Below are positions 1-9,946 of a DNA stretch of 64,000 nucleotides, piece by piece (position 1 is the stretch's first letter; the number at the start of each line of letters is the position of its first letter). The position numbers and the translations under genes are program-made. The DNA is from Rusavskia elegans (Eukaryota > Ascomycota > Lecanoromycetes > Teloschistales > Teloschistaceae): positions 124,001-188,000 of the forward strand of contig SAUG01000067.1 of the NCBI GenBank assembly GCA_011316305.1, written 5' to 3'. A model generated the notes under the pieces. That model was not told where the DNA came from and made no database searches. It saw only the letters and a program-made list of their open reading frames with translations.

Positions 1-222
1 GACGACCCTCACATTACCACCTCCGCTGTCGGGTGTCATTCTCCCTACGGGTACGATTTCGGATTCCCTTGATCGCAGTGACGGTGTGGAAGCGGAGGAT
101 CTGAGTTGGCGGATTTCTGTAGCAACTCCAGGGAAAGCACGAGGATCGAGTGCCATAGTTTTCAGCTGCGAAGCAATTTCATGGACGAGGTTCTTGAATC
201 GCAATTGCAGCAGCGCATCCAT
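1..222 (-). CDS. 5' part of an unrecognised gene, cut by the window edge
   Basis: Reading leftward on the minus strand from an ATG at 222-220, the frame stays open for 74 codons to base 1 and continues outside the window. The first 30 residues look helical and amphipathic (spaced leucines around LLQLRFKNLVHEI and ASQLKTMAL), followed by a Ser/Arg-rich linker. An intron acceptor-like tttacag lies about 25 bases upstream of the ATG at about 248-254, so a 5' exon further right is possible. I do not recognise the family. The open frame without any stop over 222 bases in coding-like composition is the only support. Confidence 0.4.
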   Translation of the reverse strand, partial: MDALLQLRFKNLVHEIASQLKTMALDPRAFPGVATEIRQLRSSASTPSLRSRESEIVPVGRMTPDSGGGNVRVV

Positions 223-1102
223 TCAACGTTCGCCCATGGTGCCTGTAAACAAAAGATGTAATGATCGACACAAGGTTGGTACCCCGGTCGTTTCCATGTC
301 GGCGGCGCGAAACTACTCGTAGCTCCACACGCCAAGTCACGAGACCTGTCTGTCAAGGTTGCTCGCACGTGATGTAGGGCTAGCCCTAGGCTTGGCAGGT
401 CCTGATCCTTCCCTCACTCATATAGATCTCCATGGCATCATTATCAATTTTATTACTCGCTTCAAGAACGGATACATTAATTGATCAAAATGATTTCGGG
501 TTCGGGGTATCATGGCGAAATCATTTCCCCAGGCCATATTCAAGGGGCAGCCATCACCCCATTCTTCGGCATTCAACAACACGTTTTCGTTCCCTCTCGT
601 TCACTCTCCGTCCGTAGTACGTGGGAGAGGCTGAGGACTATTACATGGGATAGCAAGCAACAAAAACTCCAAGATGCGATTTCTTGTATCTCCTCTGTTC
701 CTCCAACCATACACGGCTTACCAAGTCTCTGTATAACAGGCACTGTTGCCACTACTGAGATTCTTGTCTCTGGCGAATTTTTCCCTTAGCTCAGGAGGCT
801 GGGGATGGGATGTAAATGTATCATGATCACAAAAGAAATTCCAAACGTCGCAATCTCGATTTGCTCATACAAAGTTCCCCTACGCTTTCAACTTGTTTGG
901 TAAATGCATATTCGTTGTGTAGGCTGAAGAAAGGAACACTATCAATCAACATGTCTTCCTGGTACTCTTTTGACAGCAAGATGGCCAGATCTCTACAAAG
1001 CCATCGCATCTGAAACGTATAAACTATTCAGGTAGCTCATGGCCCAAAAGCCAACGAGCGTGCTCCTATTCTTCTCTTTTCCTCTTTCCCATTCCTGCAA
1101 CC
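223..1102. other. Intergenic stretch, no supported gene
   Basis: This 880 bp holds only short open frames with no family resemblance. It should contain the promoter of the leftward edge gene and of the rightward flavin-reductase-like gene. A pyrimidine-rich run (about 1066-1098) lies immediately upstream of the ATG at 1103, as is common in fungal leader sequences. Confidence 0.5.
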
Positions 1103-2038
1103 ATGCCTCAAATCTTGCTCTCAGAGATGCTTTGCGGGAAGAATCCCACCGTGATTGTTTCCACACGCAACCCCGATGGCAGCATCAACCTGACAGTCTG
1201 TTCCGATCTTTACCTGTTGGCCAAGCACTTTGTGCTTACCTTACCATCGGAGTCTCAGACAATTGGCAATTTACTGTCCGCGAAAAACTGCGTCCTGAAC
1301 ATCCCGCCGCAGAAGCTAGCTCCGGCTCTTATGCGACTCATGAGGCCCACCGGATCCAGGGGATTTGCAGCCGCCCATCATGAACAAGGTCTCCGATATA
1401 CCAGAGCCAAATTCGCCGAAGCCAAGTTAACGCCATGTCGGTCAATCGAAGTTGCCACTGCGGGTGTAGAAGAGTGCCCTATCCGAGTGGAAGCTGAGCT
1501 TGTCCATGTGCATTCTCCTCCGGACATGAGCATCAAAGCCGTAGAACTGCGTGTCTTCCGTGTTAGTGCCGATACATCGATCATGAAAGTCGGCAGCCCG
1601 AACGAGATCGACTCTGAAAAATGGCAGCCACTCCAGTCAGACAGTCGAGATCTACGCGTGGCCCCCGAACAAGCTACGCACTTGGAAAACCAGGCCGGCG
1701 ATAACGACGATACTCAGAAAGCCATCCAGATGCCTCTCAAAAAAGCGACTCGTGGACTGCAGGCCAGACCGCTCGTAAAGACGAGAGCGCCACGAGCACG
1801 ATATCCTGTGATCGCAGCTAGTCCCTCAGTCACGTCCCTTCGAGCTCTTCATGAAAACGCAGAGCCGATAGCAACCGACAGACGTGATAACACAGAAGAC
1901 GTAACACCGGAAGCCAACGCCCTGGATAACTCACCGACCGATTTGAGGGGAGAGTGTCTAGGCTCCGATGTATTGCTCATCCAACTCCATGCTATTGGGC
2001 TAGTCCTCGGCTGTGTTCTCTTCTTTGTCTGTCAATGA
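1103..2038 (+). CDS. Flavin reductase-like (FMN-binding split barrel) protein with C-terminal hydrophobic tail
   Basis: Intronless, 311 residues. Residues 11-180 read as a flavin-reductase-like split barrel: a first strand with TVIVSTRNPDGSINL, a conserved NCVLNIP at 62-68, GLRYTRAKF at 96-104, an ECPIRVEAEL strand at 124-133, and a final PNEIDSEKWQPL at about 166-177. That order is typical of FMN-binding flavoredoxin/flavin reductase proteins, which bind FMN and reduce flavin or act on small substrates; the substrate cannot be told. Residues from about 185 to 285 are a polar, low-complexity extension absent from ordinary members, and the last 24 residues are strongly hydrophobic (DVLLIQLHAIGLVLGCVLFF), as in a tail anchor. 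The start is the first ATG after a pyrimidine tract. The next gene is convergent, 224 bp away. Confidence 0.72.
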   Translation: MPQILLSEMLCGKNPTVIVSTRNPDGSINLTVCSDLYLLAKHFVLTLPSESQTIGNLLSAKNCVLNIPPQKLAPALMRLMRPTGSRGFAAAHHEQGLRYTRAKFAEAKLTPCRSIEVATAGVEECPIRVEAELVHVHSPPDMSIKAVELRVFRVSADTSIMKVGSPNEIDSEKWQPLQSDSRDLRVAPEQATHLENQAGDNDDTQKAIQMPLKKATRGLQARPLVKTRAPRARYPVIAASPSVTSLRALHENAEPIATDRRDNTEDVTPEANALDNSPTDLRGECLGSDVLLIQLHAIGLVLGCVLFFVCQ

Positions 2039-2262
2039 GCAGTGAGCCGGGTTAGCTGCTAAGTACTGATACCGTCGCTGGTATATACTACGTAGCACTC
2101 TTCATGTACGGCATGATGCGGGATGCTTGACCATAGACATAGAGAGAATAGAGCACTTTGGTCGCTTGTGGTGTGGCTGTTGGGATGCAACAAAAGATTC
2201 ACTGGGCAACTAATTGTCGATACTACTTCTGAGCATAACCTCCGCGAGGGTCCCCCACTGGC

Positions 2263-3177
2263 CTATTCTTCTGGGCTTGACAAATGTTGTGAGCCGCCGT
2301 CAATCTCTGGCGCATAAGCGGAATTCTCATGCCACTTCCAGCGAGCACAATCTTTCTTGCTCTGATCGAGGTTCCTCAACCGGCTGAATAGATCCATCAT
2401 GGGAGGCGCAGGCCTGGGGTGCTTCCTTTTGGCCATCATCTTTTCTCTCAATTGGTCCATCCTCAATCTGTGACAGGTTCCCATCCCCTGCTCGACACCC
2501 GGGGCTGATGTTCCTGAGCTTGGGGGGTCCACAAAGGTTGCTTCTCGCAGCCCCTGGAGGTGGCTAATGATTCTGGGATAGCTGATATATTTTGGACTTA
2601 TCCAATTGAAGGAATCACCCCGGTATACGAAGATGACGGTTTCCAATCTAAGCAGACGGCGGAGTGCCTGGCCTGCTCTCAGATCATGGTAATCTTCCCA
2701 CGGAAGATCCAGCCGCACAGCTCGGATCTCGTTTGCACGTACCCGGCTAATCGATGTCAAGAAAGCGACGACGTCCTGGGATCGTGCAAAGTTGAAGGTG
2801 TTATTCTTGTACCAAAGATGGAAGGCTTCAAGTAGGATAGTTCGACATGTGGCGAGGATTGCGAGGCAGCTATGTGGGGCTGTTTGCGCAGCAATAGCTC
2901 TTTCCATTTCAATGGATTCGAATTGTCTAATCTTTCTCCTTCGCTTCTTTCTCACCGACTTTGATGCCATGAGTAGGTCGCGGTTTGGCTCTGGGGGCAA
3001 AGCGGGGAGGTGTAGCCGCCGGAGGGTTGGAAGGGGGGTAATCCATGGAGCAGTAGGATTGACATCGATTGTGAGAACGAAATGGTAGATGCGCTCACGG
3101 ATCACGTCGGGAAGAGAAAGGAAGGGACGGCAATTTGATTGACGTAGTGCTTGAGGTGAAGAAATCGAGGACGCCAT
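2263..3177 (-). CDS. 2EXR/F-box-like domain protein
   Basis: Intronless, 304 residues, starting at the ATG 3177-3175. The N-terminal motif FLSLPDVIRERIYHFVL (residues 19-35) is the LP-x-x-IR-x-x-IY-x-F/Y pattern of the fungal 2EXR/DUF7730 family. The middle (about 105-190) has the family features of a cysteine-bearing LAILATCRTILLEAFHLWYKNNTF block followed by leucine-rich strands (RAVRLDLPW, LRRLLRLETVIFVYRG). These proteins are very numerous in Pezizomycotina and of unknown function; the F-box resemblance suggests protein-protein contacts, which is inference. A basic cluster KKRRRKIR (about 78-85) could be a nuclear signal. Confidence 0.7.
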   Translation of the reverse strand: MASSISSPQALRQSNCRPFLSLPDVIRERIYHFVLTIDVNPTAPWITPLPTLRRLHLPALPPEPNRDLLMASKSVRKKRRRKIRQFESIEMERAIAAQTAPHSCLAILATCRTILLEAFHLWYKNNTFNFARSQDVVAFLTSISRVRANEIRAVRLDLPWEDYHDLRAGQALRRLLRLETVIFVYRGDSFNWISPKYISYPRIISHLQGLREATFVDPPSSGTSAPGVEQGMGTCHRLRMDQLREKMMAKRKHPRPAPPMMDLFSRLRNLDQSKKDCARWKWHENSAYAPEIDGGSQHLSSPEE

Positions 3178-3989
3178 CGGACATGGAGCACAAATCAGGT
3201 AGAAAGGAAACGACGAAGGACTTGTACGGTGAGGAAATAAAGGATAGGCTTCAATGGATATTCATTGACTCACTTGCTCAATATGACGTAGTCTCTCTCC
3301 CCTTGAGCTGCTGCGGAAGAAGCGATTACCCGCTGGCCGCCATATCCAGCTGAACCTGAGCACCGGCCTCTATAATAAATCTTCATACCCGGAGCACGTG
3401 ACGCCACGTTTGTTTCGAGAGCTCTGCAGGGAGTATTCCAAGCAGTGGCAGGCCATCCAATCTGTGTGACGGTCAGGGGTTCAGATGCCTCGAATGCCCA
3501 TTGTGCCATCGTATGGGATAGTTTTGCAACTATGACTACTCGACTTTCATGTCGAATGGGGTTGGAATACATACCAGTGATGTCTTCTTCAACCATGGGT
3601 CTGGCGTTCAGCGCTGATGGGAAGTGGCAGAAGGCAGCCACAGCTTTCCACAGTACGGTAGAGCATGTAAATAATGCTACAGATTGGGAATTGTGAGAGG
3701 TGGTAATGGCGTCATGTAGCTGCGTTATCATTGTTTGTCTCATCGGATAAGCATCGGAGTCTTAGAGTCTCGATTCAGCCCCGATCCATCCTGTTGTACA
3801 CAGGTACTGTAGTACCGTGATTGCAGACATCTCCAGTCACCGCTTCCCACATTACTACTGTACAGGATCCGTCCTCATCACATACCATACATATCGGAGG
3901 AGTGATGTTTGATTCCCCCTGGTGTGACTCAATGTGAATAGAGTGAAAGGCCGACGGTTGGAGATATACATATAAATCCTGTCCCAGTC
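3178..3989. other. Divergent promoter region between the 2EXR gene and the FHA-RING gene
   Basis: This 812 bp separates two divergently transcribed genes. A TATA-like run (atatacatataaat, 3964-3977) sits just upstream of the ATG at 3990. A 157-codon open frame on the minus strand (3270-3743) has no protein-like features and I do not call it a gene. Confidence 0.5.
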
Positions 3990-5882
3990 ATGGTCAACAA
4001 CCCTTCACAGACCAACTCCTCACGACGAAGGGTTTCCAGCTATCTCAGAAGCACTCAACACCGTCTTTCTTCTCTGGCCGGCTCCAACGACTCGACGTCT
4101 CCTGCTGCTCCTCCGACGACAGATCCAGACATCCTGCAACCACCACCCAGAACCCCACCATCGCCAACTGCAGAAGCACCGCAATCCACGCGCTGCGGGC
4201 CAGATCCGTCCGACGAGCCTCTATCACCGCCAAATCCTCTTTCCACTCTGCTGACCTCTGCCCTTCCTACTCAAGCGGTGCCGGCTGACGCCGCGACAAC
4301 GACATCCCCTATCAACACCCCCGTTGGTAGCATATCCAGAATCATGGCTCGACATCGTCCCGCCTCCCAATCCCTCCGAAGAAGTATTTCCGAATCGGCA
4401 ACCGCGACTATCACCACCACCACCGCTCCTAATGGCCCGTCGCACGAGCTGCCCTCCATCCGTCTGGTGCCTCACCAAGATCCTCGTGCCAATCGGCCCT
4501 CCTTGGCTTTTCCGCCAATGGCAAGGACTCTTCCATCCGATGATTCAATCATCCGTGTAGGACGCTACTCCGAACGCGACGCCGTCCCAAATCCTCCACC
4601 CAATGTCCCATCCGCTGCTCCAGTCGGCTTTAAGTCCAAGGTTGTGAGCCGGAAACATTGCGAGTTCTGGTGCCAAAACGGCCAGTGGTACATCAAAGAC
4701 GTCAAAAGCTCCTCCGGGACTTTCTTGAACCACATTCGACTGAGCCAACCCAGCCTGGAGTCGCGTCCTTTTCCTGTCAAGGATGGGGACGTCGTCCAGT
4801 TGGGCATCGATTTCCGTGGCGGCGAGGAGATGATCTTTCGATGCGTCAAAATCAGAGTCGAGTGCAACCGCGGATGGCAGAAAGCTTTGAACAGTTTCAA
4901 GTAAGACTGCATCTCTTCGCCACGATCAAGGACTGACAGGACTGCAGTGTCGCTACCCACAAGCGATTGTTAGGCAAACCCCATCTGAAGAAAGACGCCG
5001 ACGCCAGTGCGACTTCAGCTCAATCGTCAGAGTGCGCCATATGTCTTATGTCCATTGCGGTAGGTGGCCCCAAAATGACCCTTTGGTACCTTACGTCTGA
5101 CTTCTTTGCTTCAGCCCTGTCAAGCTCTCTTCGTTGCACCATGCTCCCACGTCTGGCATTACAAATGCATACGGCCGATCTTGAACGATCACAAGACCTT
5201 CCCATCATTCTTATGCCCGAATTGTCGTGCCGTGGCCGATCTAGATGCCGACGTCGATGACCCCGATGCTATGAATGATTGGGAAGACGATGAGGATAGC
5301 AGTGGATCAGTAGCAGGCCCGAAGGAAGCTCCCGTAGTCAATGGAACCAGTCCTGAAGCAGTGCAGCGGGCGTTGGACGAGGAAGATACATCTCTTGCTA
5401 CTGCAACCACAAGACAACTATCGGTAAGGAACGGCATTGATCCCCCACCCGAGTCCGCAGAATACACCGGAGTAGATGCTCCTCCACCGTCTCGATCAGC
5501 ACTCTCGCCAACTGCGGACGGTGGAACCGCCTTATCCTCTTTGCCAAACCTGCTCCATCGCCGCAATGCTCAAGGCATCACGCCGCCTCGCCACATCCCG
5601 TTGCCTTCGACAGATGAGGGCCAGGCAATGACCACTCCCTTGTCACAACACGCCTTCCTCCGACCCATCACACCGTCACAATCGCTTCTTGCGGATGGCG
5701 ACTTCTTGAGCAGGGAAGCTATGATGAGTGACGCAATGACTCCAGGCTCTGAGCTTGGTCCCATGACACCGACCAATAACGCCGGTCCATTCGTCTTTGA
5801 TGGTAGCGCAGGTCGCGATTCGATTCATCGGCCAACAGCCTCGTCGCCCGAAATTCCGGATGAAGTCAGATCAAAAGCATAA
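3990..5882 (+). CDS. dma1: FHA-RING E3 ubiquitin ligase, Dma1/Dma2 type
   Basis: Exons 3990-4900, 4948-5059 and 5115-5882 join in phase to give 595 residues. The N-terminal 180 residues are Pro/Ser/Thr-rich. An FHA domain follows at about 185-300, with the phosphopeptide-binding signature R(V)GRYS...SKVVSRKH...W.IKDVKSSSGTFLN. A RING-H2 finger lies at about 332-378: CAIC, then CSHVWHYKC, then CPNC. The order FHA then RING defines the Dma/CHFR-type ligases, which in yeasts act in the spindle-position and septation checkpoint and in septin regulation by ubiquitinating phospho-targets. The C-terminal 220 residues are acidic then Ser/Thr/Pro-rich with no domain. The second intron splits the RING finger between its first and second cysteine pairs. 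Confidence 0.9.
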
Positions 5883-6219
5883 AATGGGACTAGTGAGGGG
5901 CTTTCTCTGCGCGTGAAACTGAGAACAACTGTAAATTCAATTCTGGAATGGGGTGAGGACATCTTCGTGAAGGGAGTACATGACTTTCAATGACATCGAT
6001 CAGGTAATGCCGCCGCTTGTCGGTGGAGGCATTCGCTATCCTCTGGTCCAAGTGAAGATGACGAGTCCACCAGTCTTTCGGATTGTGGACTGGATGCTAC
6101 CATTTACTAGGCATTGGGTTGGAAATGTAGCCCGGCCTACAACGACGCGACCGTCCATCTGGAGCTGGCCTCATAACGGCCTGTTGTCTTCCAGCGGCAT
6201 AGTAGTACTAATCCCTGGA
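5883..6219. other. Convergent 3' intergenic region
   Basis: This 337 bp separates two genes that converge. I see no coding or structural signal beyond what is expected of two 3' untranslated regions. Confidence 0.4.
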
Positions 6220-7375
6220 TCATATGGTTTGCATAATGTCCCTGACGGCTTTGGCGGCGAGGCGTTTCCTATCATCTTCCGCCATACCGGCTCCTTTCTC
6301 TACGCGTCGACGAATGGGGTCAGCGGTATTTACTTTGGTGTCGATGGCATAGGAATCGAGACAAACCTTTGATAGCTTGCATTTTCAACATCATGCTCTC
6401 GAGCTCTTCGACTTGCGCGTCGCCTTCAGTGTCTTCCTCCTCTAATGCATCCTGTCCAAGTATAGCTTCCCGGATGCCCACAACGTCGTCTCTTTCCAGC
6501 GCAATATCATCGTCGAAGGTGTTCTCACGATCTTGCAAGCCTAATTCCTTCTCCAATTCGGTTCCATCCTCACTGAGATCATTTCCATCCCACTCATTTG
6601 CTTCAAGTGCCTCTTTCAATCGTTGCAGACCCAGCTGTTCCCCGAATTCATTCTTGCCTTTTGCTTCGCTGTCAATCCACTGCCACCCCCCACAATCAAG
6701 GCCCAGATCCTCCCATTCATCATTCGACATTTCAAGAAGCGGTCGTAGAGTCTGCGGCATGCCGACGACCAGGAGAATGGGTTCGCTATCCACCGTGGTG
6801 TACCTATCCGACGCTGTTTCTTGGTGGTGGGTAATGACCTTGTGGATAGCCGTAAGGGTATTTCGGATGTCGTTCTGTGTGACGTTTTGCCAAGCGTGTG
6901 TGAGCCAACTCAACAAGCAGCGTTCAAAGACAGCGATATTGTTGATGGTTCAATCTTACCATGCTTCCCCCGTCTTCCGTTCCGTCAAGCTGTCCAGAGG
7001 GAGGTTTTCGGACGACGACGACCCATGCCCCTAGGCTCTGGATTACCTCCCTGGCTTCTGGAGCCGACCATTCGTTCTGCCAGTTTTCGAGCGCAGCGGG
7101 GTTGGCGGAAATGGCGTCGTGCCATATGGGGATTGCGGTGTTGTAGTAGGGTGTTGTGAGGGGAAGTTCGGAGCCTGTGAGCTCGGACTTGTCAATGCGG
7201 GATTTTCAGAAGCTGAAGATGGGATGTGGGGTCGATGGACTGTCGCACCTTGAAGAAGGGAAGGCAGTGGAGTGGAAGGGGAGGTGGTTAGAACGAGAAT
7301 GCGGAGGGGATTGTGGATTGTTGGTGGGGTGGAGGGGGACATTCTCGTGGTGGGGTGGGATTCTGGAGAGTTCAC
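6220..7375 (-). CDS. IRC6: Alpha/gamma-adaptin-binding protein p34 / Irc6 family
   Basis: Four exons on the minus strand: 7375-7249, 7174-6960, 6874-6367 and 6299-6220, giving 309 residues with consistent phases. The N-terminus has NPLRILVLTTS and PLPSLLQG, then YYNTAIPIWHD, then EWSAPEAREVIQSLGAWVVVVRKP, then ILLVVGMPQ: the degenerate small-GTPase-like fold of the Irc6/AAGAB family. The C-terminal tail has an acidic stretch and the family ending MQAIK...DDRKRLAAKAVRDIM. Family members bind the AP-1 and AP-2 clathrin adaptors and assist adaptor assembly and vesicle traffic. The third intron's 3' site could be the TAG chosen here or a nearby AAAG; both keep the frame. The start at 7375 could instead be an in-frame ATG 33 bases downstream. 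Confidence 0.78.
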
Positions 7376-7639
7376 GATATGATGCAGAGAATGAAGTGTA
7401 CAGTATCACAATTGATTGTCATGGTGTAACGGTTTTGACAGAGTTTCTCGTGGTATGGGTATCATTGTAGAGTGAGTTCTGGGAAATAAATATTCCCTCA
7501 TTCCTTATGAAACATTCAGGCTTGGCGTGCGCAGAGCGCTTTGGATCCATTCTCGCCATTCATGACCCTATCCTTCGACTCGGTAGAGAGATGTTAACTC
7601 ATGGGGTTCATATGCCGTGGTAGATGCTCCAGTGTTTCT

Positions 7640-8265
7640 TCATCCTCCTCTGGGACCTCTCTGCCCTCTTGCGCGGTTCACCGTCGCTCTGCCTCTCGCC
7701 ATACCGACACCACGACCTCGGACTCCTCGCGAGCGGAACATAGGCGCGTTTCTAGAAAACAACATACAGTGTCAGCGTTCGCCCTATGTTGAGAAGGGTG
7801 GATGCGCTGCCTGAGAGAACCCCCCGAGCGACATTTGAAGAGATACAAAGGGGATAATGTTCGCATACCTTAACATATCTGGCACGATAAAAAATCTCAC
7901 ATGGCTTCCCCGAATATAGACTTGATCGAGATGGCTGACTCGGCCATCGCGCGCGGTGACGGTGATGTCTTTGAGCTGGACGTTCATGTTGTCTTCGGCT
8001 ACGGGGAAATATTAGTCGCCAGATTTTGTAATTCGGTTGAGATCTTCCAGAGAATGTTGGAAAAAGCATGAGAAAGGAAAGAGTAGGCACCTTCGATCAA
8101 TTTCCCGCGGTAGACTTGGCCGGATGTGATTTCGAGGGTAACGACATGATTCTGGCGGAGCGAGCGTTAGCAATGGATCCCAAGCAAAGCGTGACGTGGA
8201 TCAAGATATCATCATACCTGCGCTTCGTTGAGGAGCTTGATTGGGATACCGATCGTGCTCGTCAT
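7640..8265 (-). CDS. SMD3: Small nuclear ribonucleoprotein SmD3
   Basis: Four exons on the minus strand: 8265-8218, 8151-8091, 7998-7869 and 7751-7640, giving 116 residues. The first exon encodes [16 protein letters not shown]; the Sm1 motif ([16 protein letters not shown], then [14 protein letters not shown]) and Sm2 motif ([17 protein letters not shown]) follow, and the tail is the expected RG/GRG-rich segment (about residues 86-116) that is methylated in other species. SmD3 is a core member of the heptameric Sm ring that binds U1, U2, U4 and U5 snRNAs in the spliceosome. Length and motif order are canonical. It is divergent from GEP4, 272 bp away, which implies a shared promoter. Confidence 0.96.
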
Positions 8266-8537
8266 CTTGACGTTGAACCCGCGCTTTGCTCAAAGAGCTT
8301 TCCAAGCCTGCTGTGAGATTATTGATGAAGGGAAATCCACAGCGGTAATCAGCCGAAGTGTTCCCGCCGATTCTCCAAATTCGGCCTTTTCGAAGAACTT
8401 GACCTTTTGCATCTGGCGGAGCACGTCCGGTTTCTACATGACCCAATCGAGCCAATCTCGCCAATCAATACGATTCCAAGACTCGAACCCCCCTGAGTCC
8501 ACATGCCTAATTCCAAGTCTACCTCTCGACCATTCGA

Positions 8538-9391
8538 ATGAACGTCTCTGCGACACTGAATGCGTTCAGGTTGCTCAGGAATCCGTCGTTATGCCTACCG
8601 CATGCTACAATCTCGACTTTCAACGACCTACCGGTACCCATTTCTAATGCTATTGGGAACGCAGAAGCGGACATCAGGGCCGTAGTGCTGGATAAGGATA
8701 ACTGCTTTGCGGTTCCGAAGGAGAGTGTAGTTTATAAGCCGTATAACGTAGGTTGTGCTCCTTTGATATGCCATAGGTCTCTATTCCAGCATGGCGTTTT
8801 TCTAAGAAGAGATTTTCTATTCATACTTCTCTTCGTTCTTGGAATGCTGAGGACTTGATGTTTTCTACCCATAATGGTTCAGGACGCTCGTGGTTTCTTG
8901 TCCATTCCTAAGACATCTCCAGGACAAATTCAATGCGCTCCCCGCGCACTACCCACCGCCTCACATCCTCATCGTCTCGAACTCTGCAGGCACTTCGTCT
9001 TCCGACCCATTTGGCACGGCCGCCTCCTCCCTCTCCTCCACCACAAATATCCCCGTCCTCCAGCATTCCACAAAGAAACCTGGTTGTGGTCCTCAAATCC
9101 TGCAACACTTCCTCACCGCCCCGGGTTCTCGCGTGACGTCGGCAGATCAGATCGCTGTGGTAGGGGATCGGTTATTCACGGATGTAATGCTGGCGAACTT
9201 GCTGGGGAGTTGGAGTGTTTGGGTGAAGGATGGCGTTGTAGAGAACAGGAATCCGGTAAGCTCGTGAAGATGGACTGTTAGCAACGGGGAGGCTAATTGT
9301 GCTGTCGTAGTTTATATCTTTGGAGAAGAAGTTACCGGAGCGCTTGGTGAGATTCGGGTTCAAGGCTCCGCTGCCTAGCTCGATGCGTTGA
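8538..9391 (+). CDS. GEP4: Mitochondrial phosphatidylglycerophosphatase GEP4
   Basis: Three exons: 8538-8747, 8923-9255 and 9311-9391, giving 207 residues. The start reads MNVSATLNAFRLL and the HAD-type nucleophile loop reads VVLDKDNC at about residues 48-55, as in the GEP4/PTPMT-independent PGP phosphatases. Later motifs are HILIVSNSAGT, VLQHSTKKPGCG and QIAVVGDRLFTDVMLANLLGSWSVWV, matching HAD motifs II to IV. The enzyme dephosphorylates phosphatidylglycerol phosphate in the cardiolipin pathway on the matrix side of the inner mitochondrial membrane. The first intron is long (175 bp) and contains several decoy acceptors; only the ctccag acceptor at 8922 restores the phase. The last exon ends with the family-like basic LPERLVRFGF segment. 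Confidence 0.93.
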
Positions 9392-9946
9392 GGCTTCAAG
9401 TGCCGGGCTTCGGACTTGGCAACGACGGGGCAACAATGGGCCAACGATGAGGCACAACAGACTCCTCGGAAGCATTTACAGGGCAGAAGCCGTCGAAGTC
9501 GGCATGCTAATAAGCAGTCATACATCGAGCGCCTATGCAGTACCCTGGCCTGTGGGAAAAGTCACAGCAGGCAGCAACATCAACATTTTTGATAATCAGC
9601 TACCTAGTAGTCGTTGTGAACATTACACATGTTCCGGCGAATGCTGCGATATGACCCTCCGTACCAGACAGAAGGGACGCGGGAAATAGCAAAGGAGGCA
9701 TCTCCAACGGTATCCACATCCAAATCCTACAGTATGTTTATTAGCGCCCAATGGCCGCAATTTCACAAAGTTCAACATGACTCCCTGAGATAAATGGGAA
9801 ATGTATCGTGACATCTCCCCCAAAGCCGTTCTCCTGGGCTGGTATGTACCTGGTATTAAGTCGTAATTCGGTCTGAACGCCCGAAGTCATCGCCGGCCGC
9901 CGTCATGCAAATCGCTAAAGGAGTCAATTACAGCGCCGCGTCTGCC
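9392..9946. other. Convergent 3' intergenic region
   Basis: This 555 bp lies between the 3' ends of GEP4 and the homeobox gene. I see no supported gene or repeat in it. Confidence 0.4.

Noticed and set aside
3270..3743. 157-codon open frame on the minus strand
   Set aside because: Lies in the divergent promoter between two well-supported genes and has no recognisable motif.
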